Below are positions 25,864 through 33,932 of a stretch of DNA of 38,784 bases, one piece after another. A program made the position numbers and the translations under genes. The DNA comes from Porphyromonas sp. HMSC065F10 (GTDB lineage Bacteria; Bacteroidota; Bacteroidia; Bacteroidales; Porphyromonadaceae). The first letter of the stretch is position 1. Each line of letters starts with the position of its first letter. The DNA lies in the NCBI RefSeq assembly GCF_001808555.1, contig NZ_KV793801.1, positions 1 through 38,784 on the forward strand, read 5' to 3'. The notes beneath the pieces are model-generated. The model worked only from the letters and a program-made list of their open reading frames with translations, was not told the DNA's origin and did no database searches.

Positions 25864-25923
25864 CTAATACCGATATTAGTGATCACTAATATCGGTATTA
25901 GGCATCACTAATATCGGTATTAG
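25864..25923. promoter_or_regulatory. 38-bp perfect palindrome plus third half-site, candidate operator
   Basis: The half-site ATCACTAATATCGGTATTAG occurs at 25882-25901 and 25904-25923. Its complement at 25864-25883 makes 25864-25901 a perfect 38-bp palindrome. There is no T-run after it. The layout suits a dimeric DNA-binding protein with a third site, about 100 bp upstream of the -7 box of the receptor gene. The regulator is unknown. Confidence 0.7.
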
Positions 25924-26076
25924 AGATTTCCCTGAGGCTTTGGTAGGAGTGACCGAAAGCGACGCCTCAGATCGCATTTGATTAACTTCCAGAAGTCTGC
26001 AACTGAGTTGCGAGCGATAGTACCTACCTTTGCTAGTGATAAGGGGAGGCGATTCAGTACACAGTAGATAAGTATA

Positions 26077-28458
26077 ATGAAGCGATTATTTTTATTGATC
26101 TCCCTGCTGATGATGGTAGGGAGCCTGGAAGTTTCGGCACTAGATCTCCGTGTAGTAGTGTATGACGAAGCCGGGGAGCCCATCCCCTACGCCACCATCA
26201 AGGTGAAAAGTATTGACGGCACCAAGGTGCTCACAGGAGGCGTAACCCGTGACGATGGCTCCTTCACTCTACAGATCGAGCAGCATCAGTTGCCCCTCTT
26301 ACTTGAGGCAAGCTTGATCGGCTTCACCCCCAAGGAGGTGAGGTGCGAAAGCTCCACCGACTACAAGATCATACTACAGGAGAGTGCCTTAGAGCTTGAG
26401 GAGCTCTCCGTCACCGCCAATCGTATCCCACACCGGATGGTCGCCGGCGGCATCAGCACCTCCATAGAGGCCTCACCGCTCGCAAATCTATCGGACGTCT
26501 ATAGTGTGCTCAGAGGCGTGCCACTCGTCGAGATCGAGGGTACCGAAGTGCGGGTAGCCGGCAAGGGGACCCCCATCATCTACATCAACGACCGACTGAT
26601 GACCGACCCCAATCAGCTGCGCAACCTCAAGCCCTACCTCATCCGCGACATAGAGGTGCTCACCAATCCCGGTGCCAGGTACAGCTCCTCCACCGAGTCG
26701 GTGATCAAGATCTACACCAAGCGCGAGCAGGGCACCGGTCTCAGCGGCGAGGTAAAGCTCGATCTAAATAATCAGATAGGTAGCCCCATGGGTTATCAGC
26801 CCTACCTTCGGCTCAATTATCGGCTCAATAACTGGGACTTCTTCACCAGTGTTATGTACAAGGACGAGCAGACCAATCACTCCTTCCCCTCCCTGCGCAC
26901 ACACGGCAAAACCGATCAAAGCGAGTGGATCAACCAATCCACCACCAAGCACAAGGAGGGTGTACAGACACAGGAGTATACGGTGGGCATCAATTACGAA
27001 GATGAGGTGCAGAGCGCAGGCTTCAGATACCGCATTGCCGCCGATAAGGAGGACTCCTGGATGTTCTCCGACCTCACCAGCAACCACCTCAGGCCCACAC
27101 CAGAGGCGGTAGAGCGCTACTTTGGCAAGTCACAGACCCTCAAGCCATGGAATGCCTCGCACCGCCCCAACCTCTACTACCTCAGGAGGTTTGGGGACTG
27201 GAAGGCACAGATCGACCTCGACTACTTCCAGACCGGTATGAGCCACTCCACCGAGAGAGCTGCTGAGGGGCATACCGAGGCGTACGAACTCTCCGGTGTG
27301 GAGAATAGCCATGGGGCGAAGTACCAGTCTGCAGGAGGACGCTTGGACATCTCCGGACCACTCTGGGGCGGACGCCTCGAGATGGGTGGGGAGTACTCTA
27401 AGGTCCATAATCGCTTTTACAATCATCTCGATGCCAGCCTCAGTCTCACCGACCTCGATACCGAGCAGCGAGAGCAGCTGCTGGCTCTCTACTTAGAGTA
27501 TCAGCGCAAGATAGCCTCCGAGTGGAGCGCCACCGCAGGCTTACGCATGGAGCACCTCGAGAATAAGTATATCGATAAGGGGGTATTGGATCCCGATAAG
27601 AGCCATACCACCACCAACCTATTCCCCACACTGGCAGTCTCAGGTCGCCTCTGGGGTGTGCGCACCGAGCTCTCCTTCAGGAGCCGGATCAATCGACCAA
27701 GCTACGTACAGCTGCAGCCACAGTACCTCTACGTGAGCCGATACGAGTACAAGGTGGGCGACCCCAACCTCAAGGACGCCATCGACTACTCCACGGCTCT
27801 CACCCTCAGTAAGAGCTGGCTTACCACCATCCTCAGCCACACCTATAGCCGCGACTGTCTCACCCCGGAGACCGCCCTCTTTACCGACCCCACCACCGGA
27901 GTCGTGCGGCCCTATATCACCCTATACAAGACCGTCAACGCCCCTCCACACCATGCTCTCTCGGCGGCGATGGTAGCCAGCCCTACGATCAAGTGGTGGA
28001 AGCCCACCTTCACCCTGCGCCTCTCCAAGATGATCGGCTACGACCTCTGGAACTTTGAGGAGCGGATCACCAATCGCAAGCCCACCCTCGCCCTCAGCGT
28101 GGCCAACCAACTGACGCTCCCCAGGGATATCAGCATGGTATTCAACGTTGGCTACACCCCATTTGGCAACGAAGACAATATGGAGTTCACCGCCCCCATC
28201 CTCACCAGCTACGCCGAGATCTCCAAGCAGTGGCTCAAGGAGAAAAATCTCCTCACCACCCTCTCCATCAGCAACCTCTTCAATACCACCCACTCCGTAC
28301 GTACCGCCACCAGGTACAGTGTGATGGAGTCCACCGAACACGTGCCACCACGTATTGCCTTCACCATCTCCTACCGCTTCAATAGCTCCAAGGACAAGTA
28401 CCAAGGCACCGGCGCCCTCGAGTCAGTCATCGACCGAATGACTGCGGGACACAACTAA
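26077..28458 (+). CDS. TonB-linked outer-membrane receptor (OMP_b-brl type)
   Basis: This is a 793-aa outer-membrane protein with signal peptide MKRLFLLISLLMMVGSLEVSA. Residues about 22-105 form a carboxypeptidase-regulatory-like beta domain (LRVVVYDEAGEPIPYATIKV). A plug-like domain follows (LSDVYSVLRGVPLVEIEG, IIYINDRLM and IRDIEVLTNPGARY), then a large beta-barrel of the OMP_b-brl_3 type ending FTISYRFNSS plus a short tail. Such proteins take up ligands with TonB energy. No SusD-like partner is adjacent, so the cargo is not a typical glycan system; peptide, metal or haem are possible. Likely controlled through the palindrome upstream. Confidence 0.87.
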   Translation: MKRLFLLISLLMMVGSLEVSALDLRVVVYDEAGEPIPYATIKVKSIDGTKVLTGGVTRDDGSFTLQIEQHQLPLLLEASLIGFTPKEVRCESSTDYKIILQESALELEELSVTANRIPHRMVAGGISTSIEASPLANLSDVYSVLRGVPLVEIEGTEVRVAGKGTPIIYINDRLMTDPNQLRNLKPYLIRDIEVLTNPGARYSSSTESVIKIYTKREQGTGLSGEVKLDLNNQIGSPMGYQPYLRLNYRLNNWDFFTSVMYKDEQTNHSFPSLRTHGKTDQSEWINQSTTKHKEGVQTQEYTVGINYEDEVQSAGFRYRIAADKEDSWMFSDLTSNHLRPTPEAVERYFGKSQTLKPWNASHRPNLYYLRRFGDWKAQIDLDYFQTGMSHSTERAAEGHTEAYELSGVENSHGAKYQSAGGRLDISGPLWGGRLEMGGEYSKVHNRFYNHLDASLSLTDLDTEQREQLLALYLEYQRKIASEWSATAGLRMEHLENKYIDKGVLDPDKSHTTTNLFPTLAVSGRLWGVRTELSFRSRINRPSYVQLQPQYLYVSRYEYKVGDPNLKDAIDYSTALTLSKSWLTTILSHTYSRDCLTPETALFTDPTTGVVRPYITLYKTVNAPPHHALSAAMVASPTIKWWKPTFTLRLSKMIGYDLWNFEERITNRKPTLALSVANQLTLPRDISMVFNVGYTPFGNEDNMEFTAPILTSYAEISKQWLKEKNLLTTLSISNLFNTTHSVRTATRYSVMESTEHVPPRIAFTISYRFNSSKDKYQGTGALESVIDRMTAGHN

Positions 28459-28533
28459 CCGGTGCACCACCGTGAGGGCACCTCACCAGGGGGACAAGCC
28501 CGGTCAGGGGTGACGCATACTTATGATGCACCC

Positions 28534-28564
28534 GATCCCGCAGGGGCAGTGCCCCGTAGGGATC
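28534..28564 (+). other. Two-step hairpin downstream of the receptor gene
   Basis: GATCCC pairs with GGGATC outside and GGGGC with GCCCC inside, with a 3x3 internal loop and an AGT loop. It lies 75 bp after the receptor stop. It could end that transcript, though no T-run follows. Confidence 0.5.
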
Positions 28565-28642
28565 ATCGCTTCCTGGCCCGCGTGTCGAGACACGAAGTGC
28601 CGAGGCCCACGGGAAAGAAGACCTCAGGAAAGATATACGACT

Positions 28643-28694
28643 CCGCCAGGGTGTCGCACTGCTTGAATAGGCAACAAGTGCGAAACCCTGGCGG
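28643..28694 (+). other. Nested hairpin, start of repeat family 2 copy a
   Basis: CCGCCAGGGT (28643-28652) pairs perfectly with ACCCTGGCGG (28685-28694), and inside it CGCACT (28655-28660) pairs with AGTGCG (28677-28682). A decayed relative with GTGTCGTACTGCTTGAGTAG lies near 34942, at the same position relative to copy c. Confidence 0.6.
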
Positions 28695-28706
28695 GGTCGC
28701 TGGAAA

Positions 28707-28909
28707 GGGGGATTTCTGCTCGGCGACCCACAAGGAGTCGAAGGGGTAGGGGCGAGCCTCGGCACATCGGTCACCGCTTCGCGGATGTCCGATGCCTATG
28801 GAGCGAGCACCCTTCGGGAGCCTCCTGGATGTGCCCCCCTTGGTATATGATTAGAGACTGTTGCACGAAGTGCCATTCTCAATTACCCTAATGCCCTAAT
28901 ACGTCAGCC
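28707..28909 (+). repeat. RNA-like repeat family 2, copy a (upstream of mnmG)
   Basis: Shares GATTTCTG-YTCGGCGACCC, ACATCGGTCACC and CGATGCCTATGG-GCGAGCACCC with copy c, and ends at CGTCAGCC. The GACCC-ACAA-GGAGTC and GCACCC-TTCG-GGAGC stem-loops correspond to the GNRA- and UUCG-type hairpins of the other copies. CGTCAGCC ends 44 nt before the mnmG -7 box. Confidence 0.65.
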
Positions 28910-28953
28910 ATGGCGCTGCCGGGACAGGTGTCACGCGACGGCGCAAATCTGCG

Positions 28954-28961
28954 TATCTTTG
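28954..28961 (+). promoter_or_regulatory. -7 box of mnmG
   Basis: TATCTTTG is a perfect TAnnTTTG and ends 5 nt before the ATG at 28967. It lies downstream of the alternative ATG at 28910, so the 28967 start is right and the mRNA is probably leaderless. Confidence 0.6.
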
Positions 28962-28966
28962 TAGGT

Positions 28967-30865
28967 ATGAGACTATCCTATGACATTATCGTGGTCGGTG
29001 CCGGCCATGCCGGCTGTGAGGCGGCCCATGCGGCTGCCATGCTCGGCTCGCGTACCCTCCTCATCACCATGGATCTCGACAAGATCGCCCAGATGTCGTG
29101 CAACCCCGCCGTGGGGGGCATCGCCAAGGGGCAGATCGTGCGCGAGCTGGATGCCCTCGGCGGTCTGATGGGGATCATCACCGATAGGTCGTCGATGCAA
29201 TTTCGGATGCTCAATAGGAGCAAGGGACCTGCGATGTGGAGCCCCCGCTCTCAGAGCGATAGGGGCCGCTTCTCGCACCTGTGGCGAACTTATCTCGAGC
29301 AGACGCCCAACCTCTCCCTCTGGCAGGATGCTGTCGTGCAGCTGCTCCACGAGGGTGGGGAGGGTGGGGAGGGTGGGGCGGTCACCGGCGTAGTCACCGC
29401 CATGGGGCTTAGGATAAGGGCGAGGGCTGTGATCCTCACCAATGGGACCTTCCTCAATGGCCTGATGCACATCGGCAGCGTGCAGATCCCTGGGGGACGC
29501 ATCGCAGAGCCGGCCTCGCTCCGCCTCTCGGAGCAGATCGCCGGGCTGGGCTTCAGGACCGATCGGATGAAGACCGGTACGCCGATACGGCTGGATGGTC
29601 GGACGATACACTTTGACCTCTGCGAGCGTCAGGATGGTGAGGAGGGATGGCACCACTTCTCTTTCCTCCCCGAGGTGTCCCGACTGGAGACGCCCCAGAG
29701 GCCCTGCTTCCTGACGGAGACGACGCCTGCGAGCCACGAGGTGCTGCGGCGTCACCTCGATGAGGCGCCGCTCTACAATGGCCAAATACACAGCATAGGA
29801 CCTCGCTACTGCCCCAGCATAGAGACGAAGATCGTCACCTTTGCCGGGAAGGATCACCACCCGCTCTTCCTCGAGCCGGAGGGTGCCGACACGACGATGT
29901 ATTACCTCAATGGCTTCAGCAGTTCGCTCCCCATAGAAGTGCAGGAGGAGGCGATCCGGCAGATCCCGGCGCTGCGGGATGCGACGATCATGCGGCCCGG
30001 CTATGCGATCGAGTACGACTTCTTCGACCCGACGCAGCTGCATCACACGCTGGAGACGAAGTTGGTCAAGGGGCTCTTCTTTGCCGGTCAGATCAATGGC
30101 ACGACAGGCTACGAGGAGGCGGCCGGGCAGGGCTTCGTTGCCGGGGTCAATGCTCACTTCGTTGCCCAGTCCCTTACCGATACTTTTACCCTCGCTCGGG
30201 ACGAGGCCTATATTGGGGTGCTGATCGATGACTTAGTGACGAAGGGGGTGGACGAGCCCTACCGGATGTTTACCAGTCGCTCAGAGTACCGCATCCTCCT
30301 GAGGCAGGACAATGCCGACAGACGACTAACGCCCAGGGGGATAGAGCTTGGGACGGTCGACGCGAGTCGTGAGAGGCGACTGGAGGCGAAGCTGGCGCTG
30401 ATCGATCGCTTTGAGGAGCTGCTGAGGGACACTTCCGTAGCCGACAAGCCCGACCTCGCGGCATACTTCGAGCGGGTAGGGGAGACTCCGCTGAGGCATC
30501 CGCAGAGGCTCCGTGAGGTGATCCTTCGCCCCCGTATCACGCTTGATGGACTGGTCCCCTTTGTCCCACAGCTGGCGAATTTCCTCGAGCAGGGGCAGCT
30601 GGCGGAGGAGGTGAAGGAGACGATAGAGGTGGAGGTGAAGTATGCCGGCTACATTGCCCGCGAGCATCAGGCAGCCGAGAAGGCTCGCCACTTAGAGGAC
30701 ATCCGCATTGCCGGGCACTTTGACTACCTCTCCATCCAGTCGCTCTCGACCGAGGCGCGGCAGAAGCTCGACCGCATCCGTCCGGAGACCATCGGTCAGG
30801 CCTCCCGGATCCCCGGCATCAGCCCCTCGGATATCAATATCCTCCTGATACTCATGGGACGATAG
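28967..30865 (+). CDS. mnmG: tRNA uridine-34 modification enzyme MnmG (GidA)
   Basis: This is a 632-aa FAD enzyme that, with MnmE, installs the carboxymethylaminomethyl group on wobble uridine 34. The N-terminal FAD site is VVGAGHAGCEAAHAAAMLG. Other MnmG blocks are NPAVGGIAKGQIVRELDALGG, GTFLNGLMHIG, NGTTGYEEAAGQG and FTSRSEYRILLRQDNAD. Length is normal. A short EGG-EGG-EGG insertion (residues near 131-139) is encoded by a 9-bp tandem repeat. uvrC follows after 25 bp that contain a parS-like site. Confidence 0.96.
   Translation: MRLSYDIIVVGAGHAGCEAAHAAAMLGSRTLLITMDLDKIAQMSCNPAVGGIAKGQIVRELDALGGLMGIITDRSSMQFRMLNRSKGPAMWSPRSQSDRGRFSHLWRTYLEQTPNLSLWQDAVVQLLHEGGEGGEGGAVTGVVTAMGLRIRARAVILTNGTFLNGLMHIGSVQIPGGRIAEPASLRLSEQIAGLGFRTDRMKTGTPIRLDGRTIHFDLCERQDGEEGWHHFSFLPEVSRLETPQRPCFLTETTPASHEVLRRHLDEAPLYNGQIHSIGPRYCPSIETKIVTFAGKDHHPLFLEPEGADTTMYYLNGFSSSLPIEVQEEAIRQIPALRDATIMRPGYAIEYDFFDPTQLHHTLETKLVKGLFFAGQINGTTGYEEAAGQGFVAGVNAHFVAQSLTDTFTLARDEAYIGVLIDDLVTKGVDEPYRMFTSRSEYRILLRQDNADRRLTPRGIELGTVDASRERRLEAKLALIDRFEELLRDTSVADKPDLAAYFERVGETPLRHPQRLREVILRPRITLDGLVPFVPQLANFLEQGQLAEEVKETIEVEVKYAGYIAREHQAAEKARHLEDIRIAGHFDYLSIQSLSTEARQKLDRIRPETIGQASRIPGISPSDINILLILMGR
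29351..29378 (+). repeat. Triple 9-bp G-rich tandem repeat inside mnmG
   Basis: GAGGGTGGG occurs three times in tandem and in frame, encoding EGG x3. The plus strand has six closely spaced runs of three or four G, a textbook G-quadruplex pattern. Confidence 0.8.
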
Positions 30866-30872
30866 CCCTCTT

Positions 30873-30888
30873 TGTTTCACGTGGAACC
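30873..30888 (-). promoter_or_regulatory. parS-like site 1 (mnmG-uvrC gap)
   Basis: TGTTTCACGTGGAACC is the exact reverse complement of site 2 in aroA. Read in that direction it differs from the known ParB-binding consensus TGTTNCACGTGAAACA at one end base only. It lies between the mnmG stop and the uvrC start. Confidence 0.8.
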
Positions 30889-30890
30889 CT

Positions 30891-32717
30891 ATGCTGATAG
30901 CCAAGAAAGACATACGCAACAGCCTATCCGTGATCCCCGAGTCGCCCGGAGTCTACATCTACCGCGACAAGGAGGATAAGGTGCTCTACGTCGGTAAGGC
31001 AAAAAATCTCCGCAAGCGGGTGGGGCAGTACTTCCAGCGCGAGTCGGACCGACCCAACGCTCGGGCAATGCTGCGCGTCTTTGAGACCGTGGAGTATATC
31101 GTGGTCCAGACGGAAACAGATGCGCTCTTGCTTGAGAATAACCTCATCAAAACGCACCAGCCGCCCTACAACATCATGCTCAAGCATGGTAATTTCTACC
31201 CCTATATCTACGTCACGAGGGAGCGCTTCCCGCGCTTTGGGACCACACACAAGCCGGAGCAGGGCGGCAGTACGGAGTACTATGGTCCCTATCCCAATAA
31301 GTCGATGGCGTATCAGCTGGTCCAGCTCTTCCGCCGGCTCTACAAGTTTCGTACCTGCTCGTATAACCTCTCTCCGGAGAATATTGAGCGGGGGAAATTC
31401 CGTGTCTGCCTGAAGTACCACATCGGTCGCTGTAAGGGGCCTTGCGAAGGTCTGCAGACGGAGGAGGACTACGATAGGGACGTACGGGCGGCTAAGGAGA
31501 TCCTGCGAGGGCATATTACGGAGGTGAAGCGGGATATCAAGGAGGTGATGACAAAGGCATCCGAGGAGCTGGACTTTGAGACAGCCCTGCAGATGCAGAA
31601 TATGCTCTATACGCTGGAGAACTACCAGGGGAAAAGCACCATCATGAGCAACGTCATCGGTGATGCGCTGGTGGCTACCTATGGCTCTTCGAGACGCTCC
31701 TTCTTCGTCAATTACCTGCTGACGAGGGACGGGCGGATCATCTCGGGGCGAACCATGGAGTATCGTCGAGGGATAGAGGAGGAGGATGTGGAGCTCTTTG
31801 CCTCCGTCCTGAAGGATCTGCTTGATTCGCTGCCGCTGGAGGGCACTCGCGAGCTCATTCTCCCCCTCATGCCGGAGTACCTCGACCTCTCTGCCTATCG
31901 CGTCTCAATCCCTCAGAGGGGCGACCGAAAGCATATCCTGGACCTGAGCCAGCACAATGTGGATCAGTTCATCAAGGATAAGGATCTGCAGGCGGAGAAG
32001 CTCAACCCTGCCCAGCACAATATGCAGATCTTGCGAGACCTGCAGAGCTCGGTCGGTCTGCCTACGCTCCCGTGGCACGTGGAGTGCTTAGATAACTCCA
32101 ATATCCAAGGAGCGGAGCCGGTGGCCGCCTGTGTCGTCTTTAAGGGCGGCGTCCCCTCCAAGAAGGACTACCGACTCTTCCACATCAAGACCGTCGAGGG
32201 ACCGGATGACTATGCCTCGATGCACGAGGTGGTGGTGCGTCGCTACAGCCGCCTGCGTGACGAGGGGGAGGAGCTCCCCGACCTCATCATCACCGATGGA
32301 GGCAAGGGACAGATGGGGGTGGTGCGAAAGGCGCTTGACGAAGTGGGGGTAGAGATACCGATCCTCGGTCTCGCCAAGGACGACCGCCACCGCACCAGTG
32401 AGGTGCTCTATGGAGATCCGCCTCAGGTGATCGGCATTATGCAGCGCGGGCAGGTCTTTCACCTCCTTGAGAGGATACAGAATGAGGTCCACCGCTTCGC
32501 CATCACCTTCCACCGAAATGTCCATGCTAAGAAGTCGATCTCCTCTGAGCTCGATGCCATTGCAGGTATCGGCCCCGCCACACAGAAGAAGCTGATCCGT
32601 ACCTTCAAGTCAGTGAAGCGGATACGCGAGTCTGTCTCCCCGGACGAACTGACAGAGGCTATTGGTCCTGCCAAGGCGCGCCTCGTTTGGGACTACTTCC
32701 ACCCCGACAGCGAGTAG
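30891..32717 (+). CDS. uvrC: Excinuclease ABC subunit C (UvrC)
   Basis: This 608-aa nuclease makes the two incisions of nucleotide-excision repair. The N-terminal GIY-YIG domain is intact: GVYIYRDKEDKVLYVGKAKNLRKRV. A UVR-type motif lies near residues 200-235, the C-terminal endonuclease block has CLDNSNIQGAEPVAACVVF and IITDGGKGQM, and helix-hairpin-helix motifs close the protein (IAGIGPATQKKLI). The start at 30891 lies 3 nt after the parS-like site. A shared transcript with mnmG is likely. Confidence 0.96.
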   Translation: MLIAKKDIRNSLSVIPESPGVYIYRDKEDKVLYVGKAKNLRKRVGQYFQRESDRPNARAMLRVFETVEYIVVQTETDALLLENNLIKTHQPPYNIMLKHGNFYPYIYVTRERFPRFGTTHKPEQGGSTEYYGPYPNKSMAYQLVQLFRRLYKFRTCSYNLSPENIERGKFRVCLKYHIGRCKGPCEGLQTEEDYDRDVRAAKEILRGHITEVKRDIKEVMTKASEELDFETALQMQNMLYTLENYQGKSTIMSNVIGDALVATYGSSRRSFFVNYLLTRDGRIISGRTMEYRRGIEEEDVELFASVLKDLLDSLPLEGTRELILPLMPEYLDLSAYRVSIPQRGDRKHILDLSQHNVDQFIKDKDLQAEKLNPAQHNMQILRDLQSSVGLPTLPWHVECLDNSNIQGAEPVAACVVFKGGVPSKKDYRLFHIKTVEGPDDYASMHEVVVRRYSRLRDEGEELPDLIITDGGKGQMGVVRKALDEVGVEIPILGLAKDDRHRTSEVLYGDPPQVIGIMQRGQVFHLLERIQNEVHRFAITFHRNVHAKKSISSELDAIAGIGPATQKKLIRTFKSVKRIRESVSPDELTEAIGPAKARLVWDYFHPDSE

Positions 32718-32738
32718 CTGCGCGGTGCCCCCTCATTC

Positions 32739-32885
32739 TGTCGACCCGCAAGGGGTCGAGTCAAAATACGAATGCTTATACATCAGTCGTCGGCACTTCG
32801 AGCCTTGACCGATGCCTATGGAGCGAGCACCCTTCGGGTGCCTCACGGATGAACACCCGTCTGTATGCGATTACCCTAAAGCTTA
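32739..32885 (+). repeat. RNA-like repeat family 2, copy b (upstream of dtd)
   Basis: Contains TCGACCC-GCAAG-GGGTCGA and GAGCACCC-TTCG-GGTGCCTC hairpins and the shared block CGATGCCTATGGAGCGAGCA. A CGTCAGCC element (33061-33068) lies 43 nt before the dtd -7 box, as in copy a. Same orientation as the other copies. Confidence 0.65.
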
Positions 32886-32967
32886 AGCCCATCACGCCTT
32901 GCAGGGGCAGAGGCATAATCAGCGGTGGATAATACCCGAAAATCCCAAAATTGTAAGGTAGAGGTGC

Positions 32968-33000
32968 GGAGGTGTTTACATAAGTCATTCACCTCCTTTT
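32968..33000 (+). terminator. Terminator-like hairpin downstream of repeat copy b
   Basis: GGAGGTG (32968-32974) pairs with CACCTCC (32990-32996) and is followed by TTTT. The 15-nt loop is long. It could end the uvrC transcript or an RNA covering copy b. Confidence 0.45.
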
Positions 33001-33111
33001 GGAGCGCGGGACAATCCACCCCGACAGTGGTGCACGCTCTTTAGCGGTGATGATCAAATGCGTCAGCCCTGATTTCTTTTCTGTGCCGACCTCCAATTTG
33101 TCCTAAAGTGG

Positions 33112-33119
33112 TATCTTTG
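33112..33119 (+). promoter_or_regulatory. -7 box of dtd
   Basis: TATCTTTG ends 4 nt before the ATG at 33124, so the transcript is probably leaderless. No -33 TTTG at the usual spacing is seen. Confidence 0.55.
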
Positions 33120-33123
33120 GACT

Positions 33124-33573
33124 ATGAGAGCAGTTATTCAGCGTGTGAGCGAGGCGTCCGTGACGGTCGATGGGTCAGTGATCTCATCGATCGGTCCCGG
33201 GATGCTGGTTTTACAGGGAGTGGAGGTTGGCGACACCGCCGAGGACATGGACTATTTGGTCCGCAAGATCATTGCCCTGCGTATCTTTGACGACGAGGAT
33301 GGGGTGATGAATAAGGACATCCGGTCCATCGGTGGGGAGATCCTGCTGGTCAGCCAGTTTACTCTCCTTGCATCGACGAAGAAGGGCAATAGACCCTCCT
33401 ACGTCCATGCTGCGAAGGGCCCAGAGGCAGAGCCTTTCTATGACCTTATGGCGCAGGCTCTATCTGCAGAACTCGGGTCAGAGGTGAAGAAAGGGGTCTT
33501 TGGGGCCGATATGAAGGTCCGGCTACTCAATGACGGCCCTGTGACCATTTGCATAGACTCGCGAAACCGATGA
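33124..33573 (+). CDS. dtd: D-aminoacyl-tRNA deacylase (Dtd)
   Basis: This 149-aa enzyme hydrolyses D-aminoacyl-tRNA and so proofreads translation. The catalytic SQFTL motif (VSQFTLLAST) and the second signature NDGPVTI near the C-terminus are both intact, as is the N-terminal MRAVIQRVSEASV. Length is standard. The stop overlaps the next start (ATGA), so it is coupled to the MazG-like gene. Confidence 0.96.
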   Translation: MRAVIQRVSEASVTVDGSVISSIGPGMLVLQGVEVGDTAEDMDYLVRKIIALRIFDDEDGVMNKDIRSIGGEILLVSQFTLLASTKKGNRPSYVHAAKGPEAEPFYDLMAQALSAELGSEVKKGVFGADMKVRLLNDGPVTICIDSRNR

Positions 33574-33932
33574 CTGACACACCCAGCCCCACTCTTAGAG
33601 AGGTCCAGTCGATAGTCGACCGGTGGATCCGCGACTATGGGGTCCGCTACTTTTCCCCTCTCACCAATATGGCGCAGCTGACTGAGGAGGTGGGAGAGGT
33701 GGCGCGTGTAATGGCGCGCACCTATGGGGATCAGAGTGCAAAGTCCACAGACGATCTCTCCAAGGAGCATCTGGCAGACGAACTCGCTGATGTCCTCTGG
33801 GTCCTCGCCTGCATTGCCAATCAGACCGATTGCGATCTTACGGAGGCCCTTGAGAGGAATATAGCTAAGAAGACAGCTCGCGACAAATTCAGACATTTAT
33901 CCAATCCCAAATTATACAACCATGAGTCATAA
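33570..33932 (+). CDS. MazG-like nucleotide pyrophosphohydrolase
   Basis: This 120-aa protein has the MazG helical fold: EEVGEVARV (EExxE-like) and DELADVLWVLACIA (ExxD), the Mg-binding residues that hydrolyse non-canonical NTPs. The start at 33570 overlaps the dtd stop; the frame from 33549 lies inside dtd. It overlaps the deoC start by 11 bp. A house-cleaning role is inferred. Confidence 0.88.
   Translation: MTDTPSPTLREVQSIVDRWIRDYGVRYFSPLTNMAQLTEEVGEVARVMARTYGDQSAKSTDDLSKEHLADELADVLWVLACIANQTDCDLTEALERNIAKKTARDKFRHLSNPKLYNHES

Larger units (their letters stand above)
25618..26076. other. Repeat-rich divergent promoter region between ATPase and receptor genes
   Basis: No gene is seen. The left half (25628-25738) has a perfect 18-bp inverted repeat and a perfect 9-bp inverted repeat built on TTATCTTTG. 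The middle holds a 38-bp palindrome plus a third half-site. The right end carries a -7 box TACCTTTG (26025-26032), 44 nt before the receptor ATG. On the minus strand TATCTTTG (25662-25655) is a candidate -7 box for the ATPase gene. Confidence 0.75.
28459..28966 (+). other. Structured intergenic region upstream of mnmG
   Basis: About 500 bp without a gene. It contains a two-step hairpin (28534-28564), a nested hairpin (28643-28694), copy a of the RNA-like repeat (28707-28909) and the -7 box of mnmG (28954-28961). The density of stems suggests a transcribed RNA. Confidence 0.6.
32718..33123 (+). other. Intergenic region between uvrC and dtd
   Basis: About 400 bp with no gene. It holds copy b of repeat family 2 (32739-32885), a terminator-like hairpin (32968-33000) and the dtd -7 box (33112-33119). 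A TTATCCACC (complement of 32924-32932) is one base from a DnaA box, but it is alone. Confidence 0.6.

Noticed and set aside
28973-30157. 394-aa minus-strand open frame opposite mnmG
   Set aside because: mnmG is unmistakable on the plus strand; the minus frame shows no family motif.
32924-32932. Possible DnaA box (TTATCCACC on the minus strand)
   Set aside because: Single site with one mismatch and no cluster or AT-rich unwinding region, so no origin is called here in spite of the parS-like sites.
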